NCBI GenBank assembly: GCA_937982665.1
Contig: CALJLD010000059.1
Location: forward strand, 1-51,529
Length of the DNA: 51,529 nt
From: an uncultured Planctomycetales bacterium
Lineage (GTDB): Bacteria > Planctomycetota > Planctomycetia > Pirellulales > S012-138
Direction: 5' to 3'
Shown: positions 41,489 to 50,674 of the stretch, one piece after another
Layout of the letters: every line of letters begins with the position of its first letter
Position numbering within the stretch: position 1 is the first letter of the stretch
The notes under the pieces: generated by a model
Seen by the model: the letters and a program-made list of their open reading frames with translations, nothing else
Told to the model about the DNA's origin: nothing
Database searches by the model: none
Program-made: the position numbers and the translations under genes

Positions 41489-43000
41489 TCAAATAGGTTC
41501 TCGTGACAACTGAACAAATCTGCCAAAAGCCTCATCCCACAGCGGTTTAGCTGTATTGCGGGGCGCGAACTCGCAAACTTTGTACGACTTTCCAACGATC
41601 TCGCGCGCCTGGGCGATGTTTCCAATAGCGCCCGCTGTTGTTGCTTGAACCAAAGCGTTACCCAACGCTGTGGCTTCGGACGGGCCGGCCAAAACTCGGC
41701 GGCCGCAGGCATCCGCAGTTGCTTGATTGAGCACGGCGTTGTTGGCCCCGCCACCAACAATGTGGATCGTTTCGATCGTTTCGCCAGTTAACTGCTCCAG
41801 CCAACCCAGCACCTGGCGATACTTCAAGGCAAGGCTTTCCAGCGCACAGCGAATAACTCCGGCATGATTCTCCGGCGAAGGCTGCCCCGCGTCACGGCAT
41901 GCCGCGGCGATCTCCGCTGGCATATCTCGCGGTGCGACGAATCGTGAATCATCCGGATTGATCAAACAACGCAGGGCCGGCGCGGAGTCGGCCATCTCGC
42001 AAAGCGATTCCCATTCGTAGCTGTGGCCTTGTGATTGCCAAACTCGGCGGCATTCTTGCAGCAGCCACAGCCCAGCGATGTTCTTCAGCACCCGCCACGT
42101 GCCGTCAACGCCTCCCTCATTTGTGAAATTCAACCGCAGGCAATCCTCATTGATGATTGGCGTTTGGCTCTCCACCCCCATCAGGCTCCACGTGCCGGAA
42201 CTCAGATAACACCAGTTGGGCGAACCGCCGCCTTCGCTGGTTTCCGCTGGTACTGCGACCACGGCGCTGGCCGTATCATGCGTCCCCGGAGCGATCACGC
42301 GAACCGTTGCCGCGAGGCCGGTGTCGCTTTGCACCTGTGCCGTCAAAGGGCCGATCTCGCTGCCAGGCGCGATCACGTCTTGCAAGAAGTCCGAGTCAAT
42401 TCCGAGTTCCGTCAGCAGGTCCTTGGACCAATTGTGCTCGCGGGGATTGAAGAACTGCGTTGTCGTGGCGTTGGTGAATTCGTTGGTTGCTTCGCCAGTG
42501 AGCAGCCAATGAAAGACATCCGGGATCATCAGGAATCGCCGCGCGGTTGAAAGCGCCGGACTTCCCGCGCGGTGCATGGCGACGAGTTGATAGAGCGTGT
42601 TGATTGGCATGAATTGCAGGCCGGAACGCTCAAAGATTGATTCCCGTGAAACACGAGAGAGAACGTCCTGCATGATGCCTGTCGTGTGCGGGTCTCGGTA
42701 ATGAAACGGATTGGCCAGCAACAAACCATCCGCGCCCAGCAGGGCGAAATCGACACCCCACGTATCAACCCCCACCGAAACAATGTTGGCGCCGTCTCGT
42801 TCGGCCGCGGCGCGGAGGCCTGACTGGATTTCGCTCCACAGCCGCAACACATCCCAGTACATCCGCCCGGCGGCATGGATTGGCCCATTCTCAAAGCGGT
42901 GAACTTCCTTCAGAGCGATCTTCCCGCCATCAAACCGCGCGGACATCACCCGCCCGCTGGAAGCCCCCAGGTCAACGGCAAGAAAAGATTGAGCAGTCAC
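41489..43000 (-). CDS. rhaB: Rhamnulokinase-like FGGY sugar kinase
   Basis: 503 residues from a GTG at 43000; an ATG-like reading further upstream gives a non-conserved N-terminus, and family members begin (M)TAQSFLAVDLGASSGR. The phosphate-binding strand is AVDLGASSGRVM. Later conserved parts are GVDTWGVDFALL, APGTHDTASAVVAVP and HIVGGGANNAVLNQATADAC, with the active-site Asp in the THDT region. It should phosphorylate L-rhamnulose at C1 in rhamnose catabolism. No other rhamnose gene (rhaA, rhaD) is visible in the window, so it may act alone or with genes elsewhere. No Shine-Dalgarno was found. Confidence 0.85.
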   Translation of the reverse strand: MTAQSFLAVDLGASSGRVMSARFDGGKIALKEVHRFENGPIHAAGRMYWDVLRLWSEIQSGLRAAAERDGANIVSVGVDTWGVDFALLGADGLLLANPFHYRDPHTTGIMQDVLSRVSRESIFERSGLQFMPINTLYQLVAMHRAGSPALSTARRFLMIPDVFHWLLTGEATNEFTNATTTQFFNPREHNWSKDLLTELGIDSDFLQDVIAPGSEIGPLTAQVQSDTGLAATVRVIAPGTHDTASAVVAVPAETSEGGGSPNWCYLSSGTWSLMGVESQTPIINEDCLRLNFTNEGGVDGTWRVLKNIAGLWLLQECRRVWQSQGHSYEWESLCEMADSAPALRCLINPDDSRFVAPRDMPAEIAAACRDAGQPSPENHAGVIRCALESLALKYRQVLGWLEQLTGETIETIHIVGGGANNAVLNQATADACGRRVLAGPSEATALGNALVQATTAGAIGNIAQAREIVGKSYKVCEFAPRNTAKPLWDEAFGRFVQLSREPI

Positions 43001-43234
43001 GGTGAGGAGCGTACCTATGAATGTTGGTTGTTTTCGCGTGCGACCAACAGCATCGCGGGAAATTGAGAGATGTGCAACTTTGAAAAACGCGGAGACTCTC
43101 ATTTCCCGGGAGCCGAGACTCTTCAACCTAGTGTGTGATTGAATTTCAACGGCACCACAATTGGTACACTACTTGTGACTGAATTTGTCCAGATTGGCCT
43201 TCATTGAGCGAGAGAATTTGCGCTACGTCTTGCG

Positions 43235-43711
43235 ATGGTATCAGCCGCCGAGAAAATTCTGAGCGAGGAGCTTCGTCAGGTGATCGACGGATTGCCAATT
43301 GGCGCGGATATCAGTGATTCAAGCCGCTTGCGCATGGCGCTGTTCGGACTTCAATTCTTCGTTCCTGAAGTACTTGCCGAAATCCACTTTGAGTGGAGGT
43401 TCATTGGATTGGACGAAGTCGTCCCCGTTGTTGCACGGAAGACTGGCGAGCGCGAAGTTGAGATCTTCGGCGTATGCTGCTCTGTCCTGGATTAGACATG
43501 GACGCCGATCCATGTTTGGCTGCGAGTCGTCGAATCGACCGACAAGATTCCTTGGCTCGAGTGCCGACTTGGCGTAAAGGGGCACGACGGAGTTGTCTGG
43601 CAACCGTATTGGATGCGGAACCAAATGAGCCGCCGCCTTTATTCGGATTACCATAAGCGCGTGGAGATTAATTGGGAATATCATGTTTCGTACGGTGAGC
43701 GCCACGATTAA
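43235..43711 (+). pseudogene. Hypothetical gene interrupted by an in-frame TAG
   Basis: An ATG at 43235 opens a frame (MVSAAEKILSEELRQVIDGL...GVCCSVLD) that meets TAG at 43493-43495. The same frame then continues without further stop and with protein-like composition (TWTPIHVWLRVVESTDKIP...GVVWQPYWMRNQ...) to a TAA at 43709-43711, in all 158 codons including the TAG. A C-to-T change of CAG (Gln) to TAG would explain it. Therefore probably a recent nonsense mutation or sequencing error, or rarely readthrough. No family recognised. Confidence 0.6.
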
Positions 43712-43758
43712 CCAGCCCGCCGCCATTGACTCCAAGAGGCGTTCACCCTGGCCAATGC

Positions 43759-43798
43759 AAAAAAACAGGCCCGGCACGATTCACTCGCGCCAGGCCTG
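43759..43798 (-). terminator. Rho-independent terminator of the thioredoxin-domain gene
   Basis: Read on the minus strand, a 10-bp stem with one G-T pair (43789-43798 with 43766-43775) is followed by seven T (43759-43765). It lies 32 bases after the stop at 43831. A clear terminator. Confidence 0.92.
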
Positions 43799-43830
43799 AT
43801 GTTGTTATTCAACTTTCGATTGTGACGAAA

Positions 43831-45732
43831 CTAATCTTCTTTGATCAGCTTCTTGAGTTCCGTCTCGAGTTCCGAGATGTGAATGTTGCGGTTGACGACG
43901 CGGCCTTTGTCGTCGATCAGCATCATTGTGGGCAAAGTGAGGATGCCCAGTTCGTTGGCCATGCGGCCGTCAAGGCTGCCAGGCTCGTAGATTTGCGGCC
44001 AGGCAATGCGGTTTTCCGTGAGGAACTGTTCCGCTTGCGACTTCTGATAGTCCAGGCTCACACCGATGGGCGAGAAGCCGTTGCGGCCGTACTTGGCGAA
44101 CAGATCTTTGATGATCCGCATGTCGTTGATGCACGGCTGACACCAGGTGGCCCAATAGTGCAGCACTACAACGCGTCCGCGGTAGGTGGTCAAGTCGATT
44201 CGTTTGCCGTCGATGGACGTGCCGGCGAGAACCAGCGGCTGCCCAACGGACTTGATCCGTTTGACGGCTCCGGCCGCTTTCTTGGCTGCGGCCGTGTTGG
44301 GAAACTGCTGCGTAATCTTTTGGTACCACTCGGTGGATTCGTCTTCTTGTCCGGCGAACTCTTCCGCCATCGCCAGTTGCAGCATGGCTTCGGCCGCGTC
44401 AGGGCTGGCGGGGTATTCCCCAATGAAGGCTTCCAGGTCTTCCAACCATTTGCTGTGAACCTTGGCGAAGTCAACGTTATCGGCGGACAGGCTCAAGCCG
44501 TATTCCGCGGTCATCTTGCGGAACTTCACATAGGCGGACAGCGTCTTGTCGCTTTTGATCTCGCTAAGCAGCTTGTCCAACTCGGCGACGCCGTCAGGGT
44601 ACTCACCGGATTGAACCGCCGCGCTGACGGTGTCCGCAAGTTGTTGCAGCCATTGCCGCTTATCCTCAGGCGTCTCGCCAATGTTCGCCAGCTTCTTCAG
44701 CACGGTTGTGCGTTGCTTGTGATAGCTCGCTTTGGCCGTGGTGGTTGTCGCAGAAGCGGCATCGCGATCGAGCTTTTCCAACTCGGTCAGCAAGGTTTGC
44801 ATCTCTTCGCTGATGCCGCCGGCGATCGCGGTGTTTTGCGGATTGGGCATAACGCCTGAAGCGCGGAAGAAGAACCCACGCTCGCCCGTGGCGACAGCGT
44901 TCTCTGTATCAATCTGCGGCAGGTCAATCAACTTCCAGACGTTACCCACCTGGATGATGGTGCCCACGTTGATTTCGCTGGTCTGCCCGCCACCTTCCAA
45001 AATGGCGATGGTGTTCTCATAGACGTTGAAGCCGTCGGCCGCGCCGTCAACGCCGGTGATAACCGTACCAGGCTGCGTGGCACCCAGGTTCAGCCACTTC
45101 GTTTGGCGGCTGATCTTGGATTGCGAGCGGGCGAGTTGAGCGAACTGCGCTTTGGCCGCTTTGACTTGCTCCGAAAGTTCCTTGGCCTTGTCCTGCTCCA
45201 AACCAAGCTTTGAGATCTCGGCATCGGACAGCAGCAGATTCTCAAACCGCTTGGCATCGACTTCAGCGATGGCGGTGATGAGTTCCTTGGAAACTTCCTG
45301 CGGCGAGATGGCCTTCCAGGAATCGATCTTGCCGTCTTCATTGCTGTCTACGGCCCAACGCGTGCCGGCCGTGTTCAGCCAGCGGTGTTGATCCGCTTTG
45401 TTGTTGTAGTTGCTGTCGATGTCACGGTAGACCTCGATGCCGTTCTGGAAATAACTCCAGACGTCCACAACGTTGTCGCTGTTGGAGTCGACAAATCGAC
45501 GCAAGATTTGCCCGGCGGAATCCCGGACAACCCAGCCATTGCGGCCGCCGAATTTTTCCGCCTTGATAGTGCACGAATCCTGTTGGCTCGCTTCAGGTGT
45601 TTCGTATTGCACATCGCTCTGCAACGGCTTGAGTTGCAGCGCGTCCTTGGCGGAAGGGTTCTGCGCCATGGCCGTGCCGGAAAGCGCCCCGGCAGACAAC
45701 AACGCGGACAACAAAAAGCGACGAACTCTCAT
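43831..45732 (-). CDS. Exported TlpA-like thioredoxin protein with N-terminal Asp-rich repeats
   Basis: 633 residues. A signal peptide (RRFLLSALLSAGALSGTAMAQ) is followed by three EF-hand-like DxNxDxxxD segments (VDSNSDNVVDVW, IDSNYNNKADQH, VDSNEDGKIDSW) near residues 80-140, which could bind calcium. A long helical region with TPR-like character (~290-480) leads to a thioredoxin domain with WCQPC (530-534) in the TlpA/ResA context (VVVLHYWATWCQPCINDM). The end LPTMMLIDDKGRVVNR is the usual cis-Pro strand. Likely a periplasmic thiol-disulfide oxidoreductase; partner unknown. A strong terminator follows. Confidence 0.85.
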   Translation of the reverse strand: MRVRRFLLSALLSAGALSGTAMAQNPSAKDALQLKPLQSDVQYETPEASQQDSCTIKAEKFGGRNGWVVRDSAGQILRRFVDSNSDNVVDVWSYFQNGIEVYRDIDSNYNNKADQHRWLNTAGTRWAVDSNEDGKIDSWKAISPQEVSKELITAIAEVDAKRFENLLLSDAEISKLGLEQDKAKELSEQVKAAKAQFAQLARSQSKISRQTKWLNLGATQPGTVITGVDGAADGFNVYENTIAILEGGGQTSEINVGTIIQVGNVWKLIDLPQIDTENAVATGERGFFFRASGVMPNPQNTAIAGGISEEMQTLLTELEKLDRDAASATTTTAKASYHKQRTTVLKKLANIGETPEDKRQWLQQLADTVSAAVQSGEYPDGVAELDKLLSEIKSDKTLSAYVKFRKMTAEYGLSLSADNVDFAKVHSKWLEDLEAFIGEYPASPDAAEAMLQLAMAEEFAGQEDESTEWYQKITQQFPNTAAAKKAAGAVKRIKSVGQPLVLAGTSIDGKRIDLTTYRGRVVVLHYWATWCQPCINDMRIIKDLFAKYGRNGFSPIGVSLDYQKSQAEQFLTENRIAWPQIYEPGSLDGRMANELGILTLPTMMLIDDKGRVVNRNIHISELETELKKLIKED

Positions 45733-46154
45733 CGTGCTTGACCTCAGTGATCGATTGGGGTGGGAACCGGCGAAACTTCCGAGTCATTCGCCTGATCTGC
45801 GCGGTGTAGACCACGTGCCGCGCAAGCTTTCTTGGGCAAGTCGCGCGCCGCGGACAGGCGAAAGTGGTTGACTTTCCTAAATGGCGCGATTGCAGCGCCT
45901 ATCTGTACTTCGGCCCCCGCTTGTGGAACTCATCAGCGTGATGTCCCACGTTTGCCGACAGCGTTGCCGTCATTGAAGGCATCAGCTCCCGCAGCGCTAA
46001 CGAACTTGCAAATCAAACTTGCCCTGGTTGCCGGCAATCGTCGAAGAAACTTGCAGAGCTGTGAGATTACCAGCGTTGTTAGCAAGCTCGCATTCGTCGC
46101 GAGTTTGCATGATCTGTTCTCGAAAGCTTCGCGCGGTAGCGCGTCCCCCAACGC
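45733..46154. other. Divergent intergenic region, no gene seen
   Basis: About 420 bases between the thioredoxin gene and a small Cys-rich gene. An open frame 45832-46158 has no conserved features and is not called. No promoter recognised with confidence. Confidence 0.45.
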
Positions 46155-46667
46155 ATGAAAACCATCGCAATCTTGATCGCCTGCTCTCTGGGAGCCAGTA
46201 GTTCGGATCAATCCGGGGACGCTGATCCACATGCCGTGCCACAAGCGGGGCCGGTGATCTCACAAGACGTGGCATATGCCAATTCGGAAACGGGATGCGG
46301 TTGCGCTTACTGCGCCGGTCATGGCGGCGGAGGTTATGCGGCAGGCAATTGGGTGGGCAATCCCTACACGCAATGTTCCAGCTGCCGACGCGACGGCAGC
46401 ATGTGGCCATACGATTATCGCCGCGCTTTTGACTACCCCTGGCACGCTCCGAACTACGCTTGGGGTTCGCCCTTTGTGCCGCACGCCTGGTGGCCGGAGA
46501 TCCAAACCATGTTTGGTCCTGGCTATCCGTATGCCGGAGTGGTGCCGGCTGCGGGCGATGCACACGCGGAAGGCTACGCGCCGATTCCGCTCGACGGCGG
46601 CTTGCTGCCAATCCCCTCGCCGCCGTTCCCCACTCCAATCGAGCGGAAGATCTTACGCATCGACTGA
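46155..46667 (+). CDS. Small Cys- and Gly-rich exported protein
   Basis: 170 residues. A short hydrophobic N-terminus (IAILIACSLGAS) may serve as export signal, although it is weak. Two Cys clusters (CGCAYC and CSSC) with GHGGGGY between them may bind metal. The rest is rich in Tyr, Trp, Pro and Gly (PWHAPNYAWGSPFVPHAWWPE). No family recognised. The convergent LRR gene ends 20 bases away. Confidence 0.55.
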   Translation: MKTIAILIACSLGASSSDQSGDADPHAVPQAGPVISQDVAYANSETGCGCAYCAGHGGGGYAAGNWVGNPYTQCSSCRRDGSMWPYDYRRAFDYPWHAPNYAWGSPFVPHAWWPEIQTMFGPGYPYAGVVPAAGDAHAEGYAPIPLDGGLLPIPSPPFPTPIERKILRID

Positions 46668-46687
46668 GTTGGGGTGCGTCGCAGCGT

Positions 46688-47275
46688 TCAATCAAAGTCC
46701 GAATACACGCGGACGTTGGGGTAAGCGCGCCGAAATGCCTCGACGCCGGCCTCGGTTACCGCCGAGCCTTCAAGGTCGAGCCTTTCCAATCGAGACAGTT
46801 TGCCAAGGTGCGCGAGTCCAGCGTCGGTCAATTTCGTCGCGTCCATCAAGACAAGCCATTCAAGGTCTTCTAAGACGACGATTGCCGCCGCGTCGTCATC
46901 ACCAAATTCCTCGGGACGCATATAGGGAATCTGATAGAGTTCGACACGAATCGGATCAAGTGCGTACCTCTCTCCGAGCATGTCATACAACAGCGGATCG
47001 CCTCGGTTTCCCTTGTAGAACAGCGAAGCGCCAAGCGCGTCCAATCGCGCGAGCATCGCTTCCTTGGCTTGAAATCGAGAAAGCACAGCCTCTTTGGTTT
47101 TCAATTGAGCTAGCGCGTTCTCGGCATCTTTCAATTGAGCGAGCGCATTGTGCTTCTGCTGTTGGAGTGAAGCAATAGCGAGAACCACGGCGATGAGGAG
47201 AATGCTCATCAGCATCGCGCGCAAACCAAATCGCGGCACCAACCTGGCCTTTAGCTTAGAGTTGTTCTTACGCAT
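46688..47275 (-). CDS. Membrane-anchored coiled-coil / LRR-like protein
   Basis: 195 residues. The N-terminus has the RFGLRAMLMSILLIAVVLAI helix found in other planctomycete proteins of this window. A coiled coil of four imperfect 10-residue units (NALAQLKDAE, NALAQLKTKE, AVLSRFQAKE, AMLARLDALG) follows, encoded by 30-bp DNA repeats at ~47037-47160. The C-terminal ~65 residues contain two LRR-like units (LVLMDATKLTDAGLAHLGK and LERLDLEGSAVTEAGVEAF). Probably a short interaction protein. It starts 29 bases after the stop of the protease gene, so it may share its transcript. Confidence 0.7.
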   Translation of the reverse strand: MRKNNSKLKARLVPRFGLRAMLMSILLIAVVLAIASLQQQKHNALAQLKDAENALAQLKTKEAVLSRFQAKEAMLARLDALGASLFYKGNRGDPLLYDMLGERYALDPIRVELYQIPYMRPEEFGDDDAAAIVVLEDLEWLVLMDATKLTDAGLAHLGKLSRLERLDLEGSAVTEAGVEAFRRAYPNVRVYSDFD

Positions 47276-47304
47276 GCGGCTGCGCCCCGTTCCAGGCTCT
47301 TGCC

Positions 47305-48660
47305 TTACGCCGGTTCCGTGATCCCGGCGCGGCTGCGGATCTGGTCGTAGATCGCTTTGATCGCGCGCTGCAGTTGCGGATCAACCAGCGTGGGGTCCGG
47401 AGCGCGGATTGGCCCACCGTTGGCGTCCGTCGGCGGTCCTGTTGTTCTGCCAGTGGGGTCAAACACGTCCTGGCGTTGACGCTGCAGTCGGAGCAGAGCC
47501 CATTCCTCTGGCGTGAGTTCAACTTCGTAGCCTTCATCAGGCCGAACGCCCCAGTCATGATTCTCGTCATCGCCAGGGTGGCGATGGATGTTCTCGCCGC
47601 TCGGCCGCTGATACTCGGCGATGGTCAACTTGAGCGCGGCATCACCATTATCAAGTTCCATCACGCTTTGCACGCTCCCTTTGCCGTACGAACGCTGGCC
47701 GACAACAACCGCGCGACCATGATCTTGCAAAGCCGCGGCCAGGATTTCACTTGCGCTGGCGGAGTCACTGTTGATCAACACGGCCATGGGATAGTTGGGC
47801 TCCGTACCCGCCGCGCTGGCTTCGTAGAGTTCGCGAATGCCCTCACGACCCTTCGTGCTGACGATCATGCCGGAATCCAAAAACAAATCGCACATGGCCA
47901 CGGCGATCTCCAGTTTGCCGCCGGGGTTGTCCCGCAGGTCCAGCACAACGCCTTTGACGTTTCGATTTCGCAATTCCGTCAACACAAACGAAAGCGAATC
48001 CAGCGTCTCGTCCACAAAGGCGTTTAAGCGGATGTACGCGATTTGCGGGTCTTGCTCCAACTGAAAATCCCAACTGCCATCAGGCAGATAGCTATCACCT
48101 TCCACACTGGGGATTAGGATGTCGCCGCGCTCGACAACAACGTCGACCGATTCGGTTTCGCCATACGGCTGGACCGTCAGCGTGACGGTGGTGCCAACTT
48201 CTCCGCGAATCAGATCGCTGCATTCGGACGAAGTCTTGTCTTGCGTGGAAACACCATCGATCGCGAGAATCGTATCGCCTGCCGCCAGTCCGGCTTTATG
48301 TCCTGGCGAGCCCACGATTGGCGTGCTGATGACCAACATGTTGGTTGCCGGATCGGCATAGACTCGGATACCAATGCCGCTGAAATGCCGGTCCAGGTTT
48401 TCGCGCAGCGCGGCCAACTCTTTCGCGGAGTAATAATTGGAATGCTCGTCTAGTGACGAGACCATCTCCGACATCGCCGTATCGAACAACTGTTGGCGAT
48501 CGACTTCGCGAACATACCCATCTTCAATCTCATCCATCACCTGGGCGAAGTTGGAGAACATCCGCCCGTACTGCGTTCGCCCAATGCTTTCTGCTTTGTG
48601 GTAGCAGAAGATTGTGATGACGCCGGTGATGAGCAGCACGATCAGGTTACGACGCGGCAT
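47305..48660 (-). CDS. S41-family C-terminal processing peptidase
   Basis: 451 residues. One N-terminal membrane helix (~6-20). A PDZ domain (~95-175: GIGIRVYADPATNML...AGLAAGDTILAIDGVS) is followed by a peptidase core with NSDSASASE (297-305) and SYGKGSV (324-330, catalytic Lys327). These form the Ser-Lys dyad of Ctp/tail-specific proteases, which cut exported proteins near their C-termini. The end has a Pro-rich stretch and a basic tail. Together with the small LRR gene behind it, likely one transcript. Confidence 0.9.
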   Translation of the reverse strand: MPRRNLIVLLITGVITIFCYHKAESIGRTQYGRMFSNFAQVMDEIEDGYVREVDRQQLFDTAMSEMVSSLDEHSNYYSAKELAALRENLDRHFSGIGIRVYADPATNMLVISTPIVGSPGHKAGLAAGDTILAIDGVSTQDKTSSECSDLIRGEVGTTVTLTVQPYGETESVDVVVERGDILIPSVEGDSYLPDGSWDFQLEQDPQIAYIRLNAFVDETLDSLSFVLTELRNRNVKGVVLDLRDNPGGKLEIAVAMCDLFLDSGMIVSTKGREGIRELYEASAAGTEPNYPMAVLINSDSASASEILAAALQDHGRAVVVGQRSYGKGSVQSVMELDNGDAALKLTIAEYQRPSGENIHRHPGDDENHDWGVRPDEGYEVELTPEEWALLRLQRQRQDVFDPTGRTTGPPTDANGGPIRAPDPTLVDPQLQRAIKAIYDQIRSRAGITEPA

Positions 48661-48853
48661 ATCAACTCACGATTCGTAATGACGGTAAGAACGCCAGCAA
48701 GCGCGTGGTTTAAGCCGTTTGCTGTAAAACGTGTTGCCTGGCAACACATCAATCCTAGCGTGCCGACATTGTTCAGGCAAAACAGTGGGCTGCCATACGA
48801 ATGGCCATCAAGAATGGGTAGCGCTAGAAACCAGCGATTGCAGCGAAGCGAGG

Positions 48854-49486
48854 CTATCGGCCGCTTTCTCGCTGGCGGCGACGGAATTCCCAAGGAGGCA
48901 GCGGATTGGCTTCCTCCCAAATCCCGCGACTGGCCGCTTTTGCGGATTCTTCCGCCTCGGCAAGATCAGCCTCCTCCGGAGCGTACGTTCGATACCACCA
49001 GGCCCGACCTTGCGCAATCTGCTGTCGGTTCACGTCGACTTCCTCGCGCTCGCCTGCCGCAGGCAGAATGACGCGCGCCACCTGGCGATCGTATTGATCA
49101 ACATCGACAACACGCAGTTCAACTGTCTTGCCGTCAATTGCCTGACGCAAAGCGTCGCGCGCGTCGTCGTAGCCAGGCTGCTCTCGCTCCGGCGAATCAA
49201 TCCCGAACATCCGCACGCGGATTTCCTGACCATCAGAAATGCACGTGAACGAATCGCCATCGGCGATGCGGGTCACCCGCGCGGAGATGACCTTTAGGAA
49301 CTTGCCGTTGCCAGGCTGTTGCGCGGCATTGCTATTTGTGGCGTTGTTATTTGCGGCGCTCTTGTTTGCGGGATCGTTCTCAGCAGGCTTCTTGTCTTCA
49401 GCCTGATTGAAGAACTGCCAGCCAAAGACGACAGCCAAAACCAACAGACCCAACGCTGCCCCTAGCGTTCCCCGATTGTTTGACAT
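48854..49486 (-). CDS. Membrane-anchored SNase-type nuclease
   Basis: 210 residues from the ATG at 49486; a GTG in the codon before it is in frame. One membrane helix (~10-26), an Asn/Ala-rich linker, then a thermonuclease domain: RVTRIADGDSFTC, IRVRMFGIDSPEREQPG and DQYDRQVARVILP. These match the metal- and phosphate-binding Arg, Asp and Glu of staphylococcal-type nucleases. The end is acidic. It likely degrades nucleic acid in the periplasm or modifies DNA taken up. Confidence 0.85.
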   Translation of the reverse strand: MSNNRGTLGAALGLLVLAVVFGWQFFNQAEDKKPAENDPANKSAANNNATNSNAAQQPGNGKFLKVISARVTRIADGDSFTCISDGQEIRVRMFGIDSPEREQPGYDDARDALRQAIDGKTVELRVVDVDQYDRQVARVILPAAGEREEVDVNRQQIAQGRAWWYRTYAPEEADLAEAEESAKAASRGIWEEANPLPPWEFRRRQRESGR

Positions 49487-49637
49487 CACAAGTAGCGAAG
49501 TGCAGGAGGGTTGTTTCGGTGCCGCTGCTGGCTCGTCCGCCTTATCCAGCAGTGCTCAACGGTTAATTCATGTAGTCTCGTATTCCTAACAACGACGCAG
49601 CCCAGGCACACTTTCTGCGATGGCGGTAGTCACAGGC

Positions 49638-50423
49638 TCAATTGAGGTCATGATTCCGCAAATCCTGGGCGCCTCGCAACGAACGAGGACGATATTCACT
49701 CGTAAAAGGCACACCGTGGTGTGCCGTGCTGGGCATGAAGCCTGTTTTCGTTGCGATGCCAATTGCGAGATGGAACAAAGCAACAATCGCAATACCTTCA
49801 ACCGCCGCGAAGCAAGGACCAGCAATCAAGCCCAGCAAACCGCCGGTTGCCGGAGTGAACCCGCAATCTTTGCTCCAGGGAATCAATGTGCCGAACACAA
49901 CTCCGATCAGAGGGCCCGGCACAAGACTCCACCCCAGTGCAGCGCCCAGATAGAGATTGTCACATCGCTTAAGCAACTGGTGGCCAACATCAAAAGCAAG
50001 CGGAAGTAAAAGTTGCCCAAACGCGAGCATGCCAGAGAGCCAGAGTCCGGTGATTAACAAGGAGCGATCATGTTCGTAAACAATCAAGCTGAACAGTGCC
50101 GGAATGATCAGCCACGCGCCACGAAGAAAACCATCAAACGGCTTGGAATCGCCAGCGACCGCATCTGGCAAATATTCGATTCCGGCGTCCGCTTCGCTCG
50201 CGCCAGCCAACGCGTATTCCGGCACGCTTGCTGACTTCGCTGGGGCTGAGTTCATTTGGGTTGATTTCGCCTGTGACCGAGCGTCAGCGAACCACAACAA
50301 GCTGCCGCAGTGAGGGCACGGGGCATCTGGGGTTGGCACGGTTGAAGGCGCAAGGCACACCAACTTGCCGCAAATCAAGCAGCGGTTGGAATCGCCTTCA
50401 GGTGTGCGAGAAGAAGGAAGCAT
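49638..50423 (-). CDS. Zinc-ribbon membrane protein
   Basis: 261 residues from the ATG at 50423 (a GTG at 50456 is also in frame). CLICGKLV...CPHCGSL at the N-terminus gives a Cys4 zinc ribbon. After a linker, about four helices (ALFSLIVYEHD, LWLSGMLAFGQLLLPLAFD, AALGWSLVPGPLIGVVFG, ATGGLLGLIAGPCFAAVEGI). No enzymatic motif; unknown. It is similar in kind to the zinc-ribbon protein at 4342-5097, but not clearly homologous in the membrane part. Confidence 0.7.
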   Translation of the reverse strand: MLPSSRTPEGDSNRCLICGKLVCLAPSTVPTPDAPCPHCGSLLWFADARSQAKSTQMNSAPAKSASVPEYALAGASEADAGIEYLPDAVAGDSKPFDGFLRGAWLIIPALFSLIVYEHDRSLLITGLWLSGMLAFGQLLLPLAFDVGHQLLKRCDNLYLGAALGWSLVPGPLIGVVFGTLIPWSKDCGFTPATGGLLGLIAGPCFAAVEGIAIVALFHLAIGIATKTGFMPSTAHHGVPFTSEYRPRSLRGAQDLRNHDLN

Positions 50424-50674
50424 TTGCGTTGGATAAATCTGGTTCTGGCTGACCACTCAAGCGGTTGCCGATGATACCCATTATTCTGTAGCCATTATTC
50501 TATCGCGTGCAATCATCTACCGCATGCTTTCGCTGATTACGTCCGGCATCGATTTCTAGGACAGCCGCTGCCACGCAGAATTCTCTGATTGTACGTGCAT
50601 TGAGGCGCTTCTGCCGCGTATGATCTCAGTCGGGCGTGTTTGTTGAATTCGTTGAAATGAAGTTGAGGATCGAA

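Noticed and set aside
43493..43495. Pyrrolysine readthrough of the TAG
   Set aside because: No reason to expect pyrrolysine in a planctomycete; no machinery seen; a single Gln-to-stop change is simpler.
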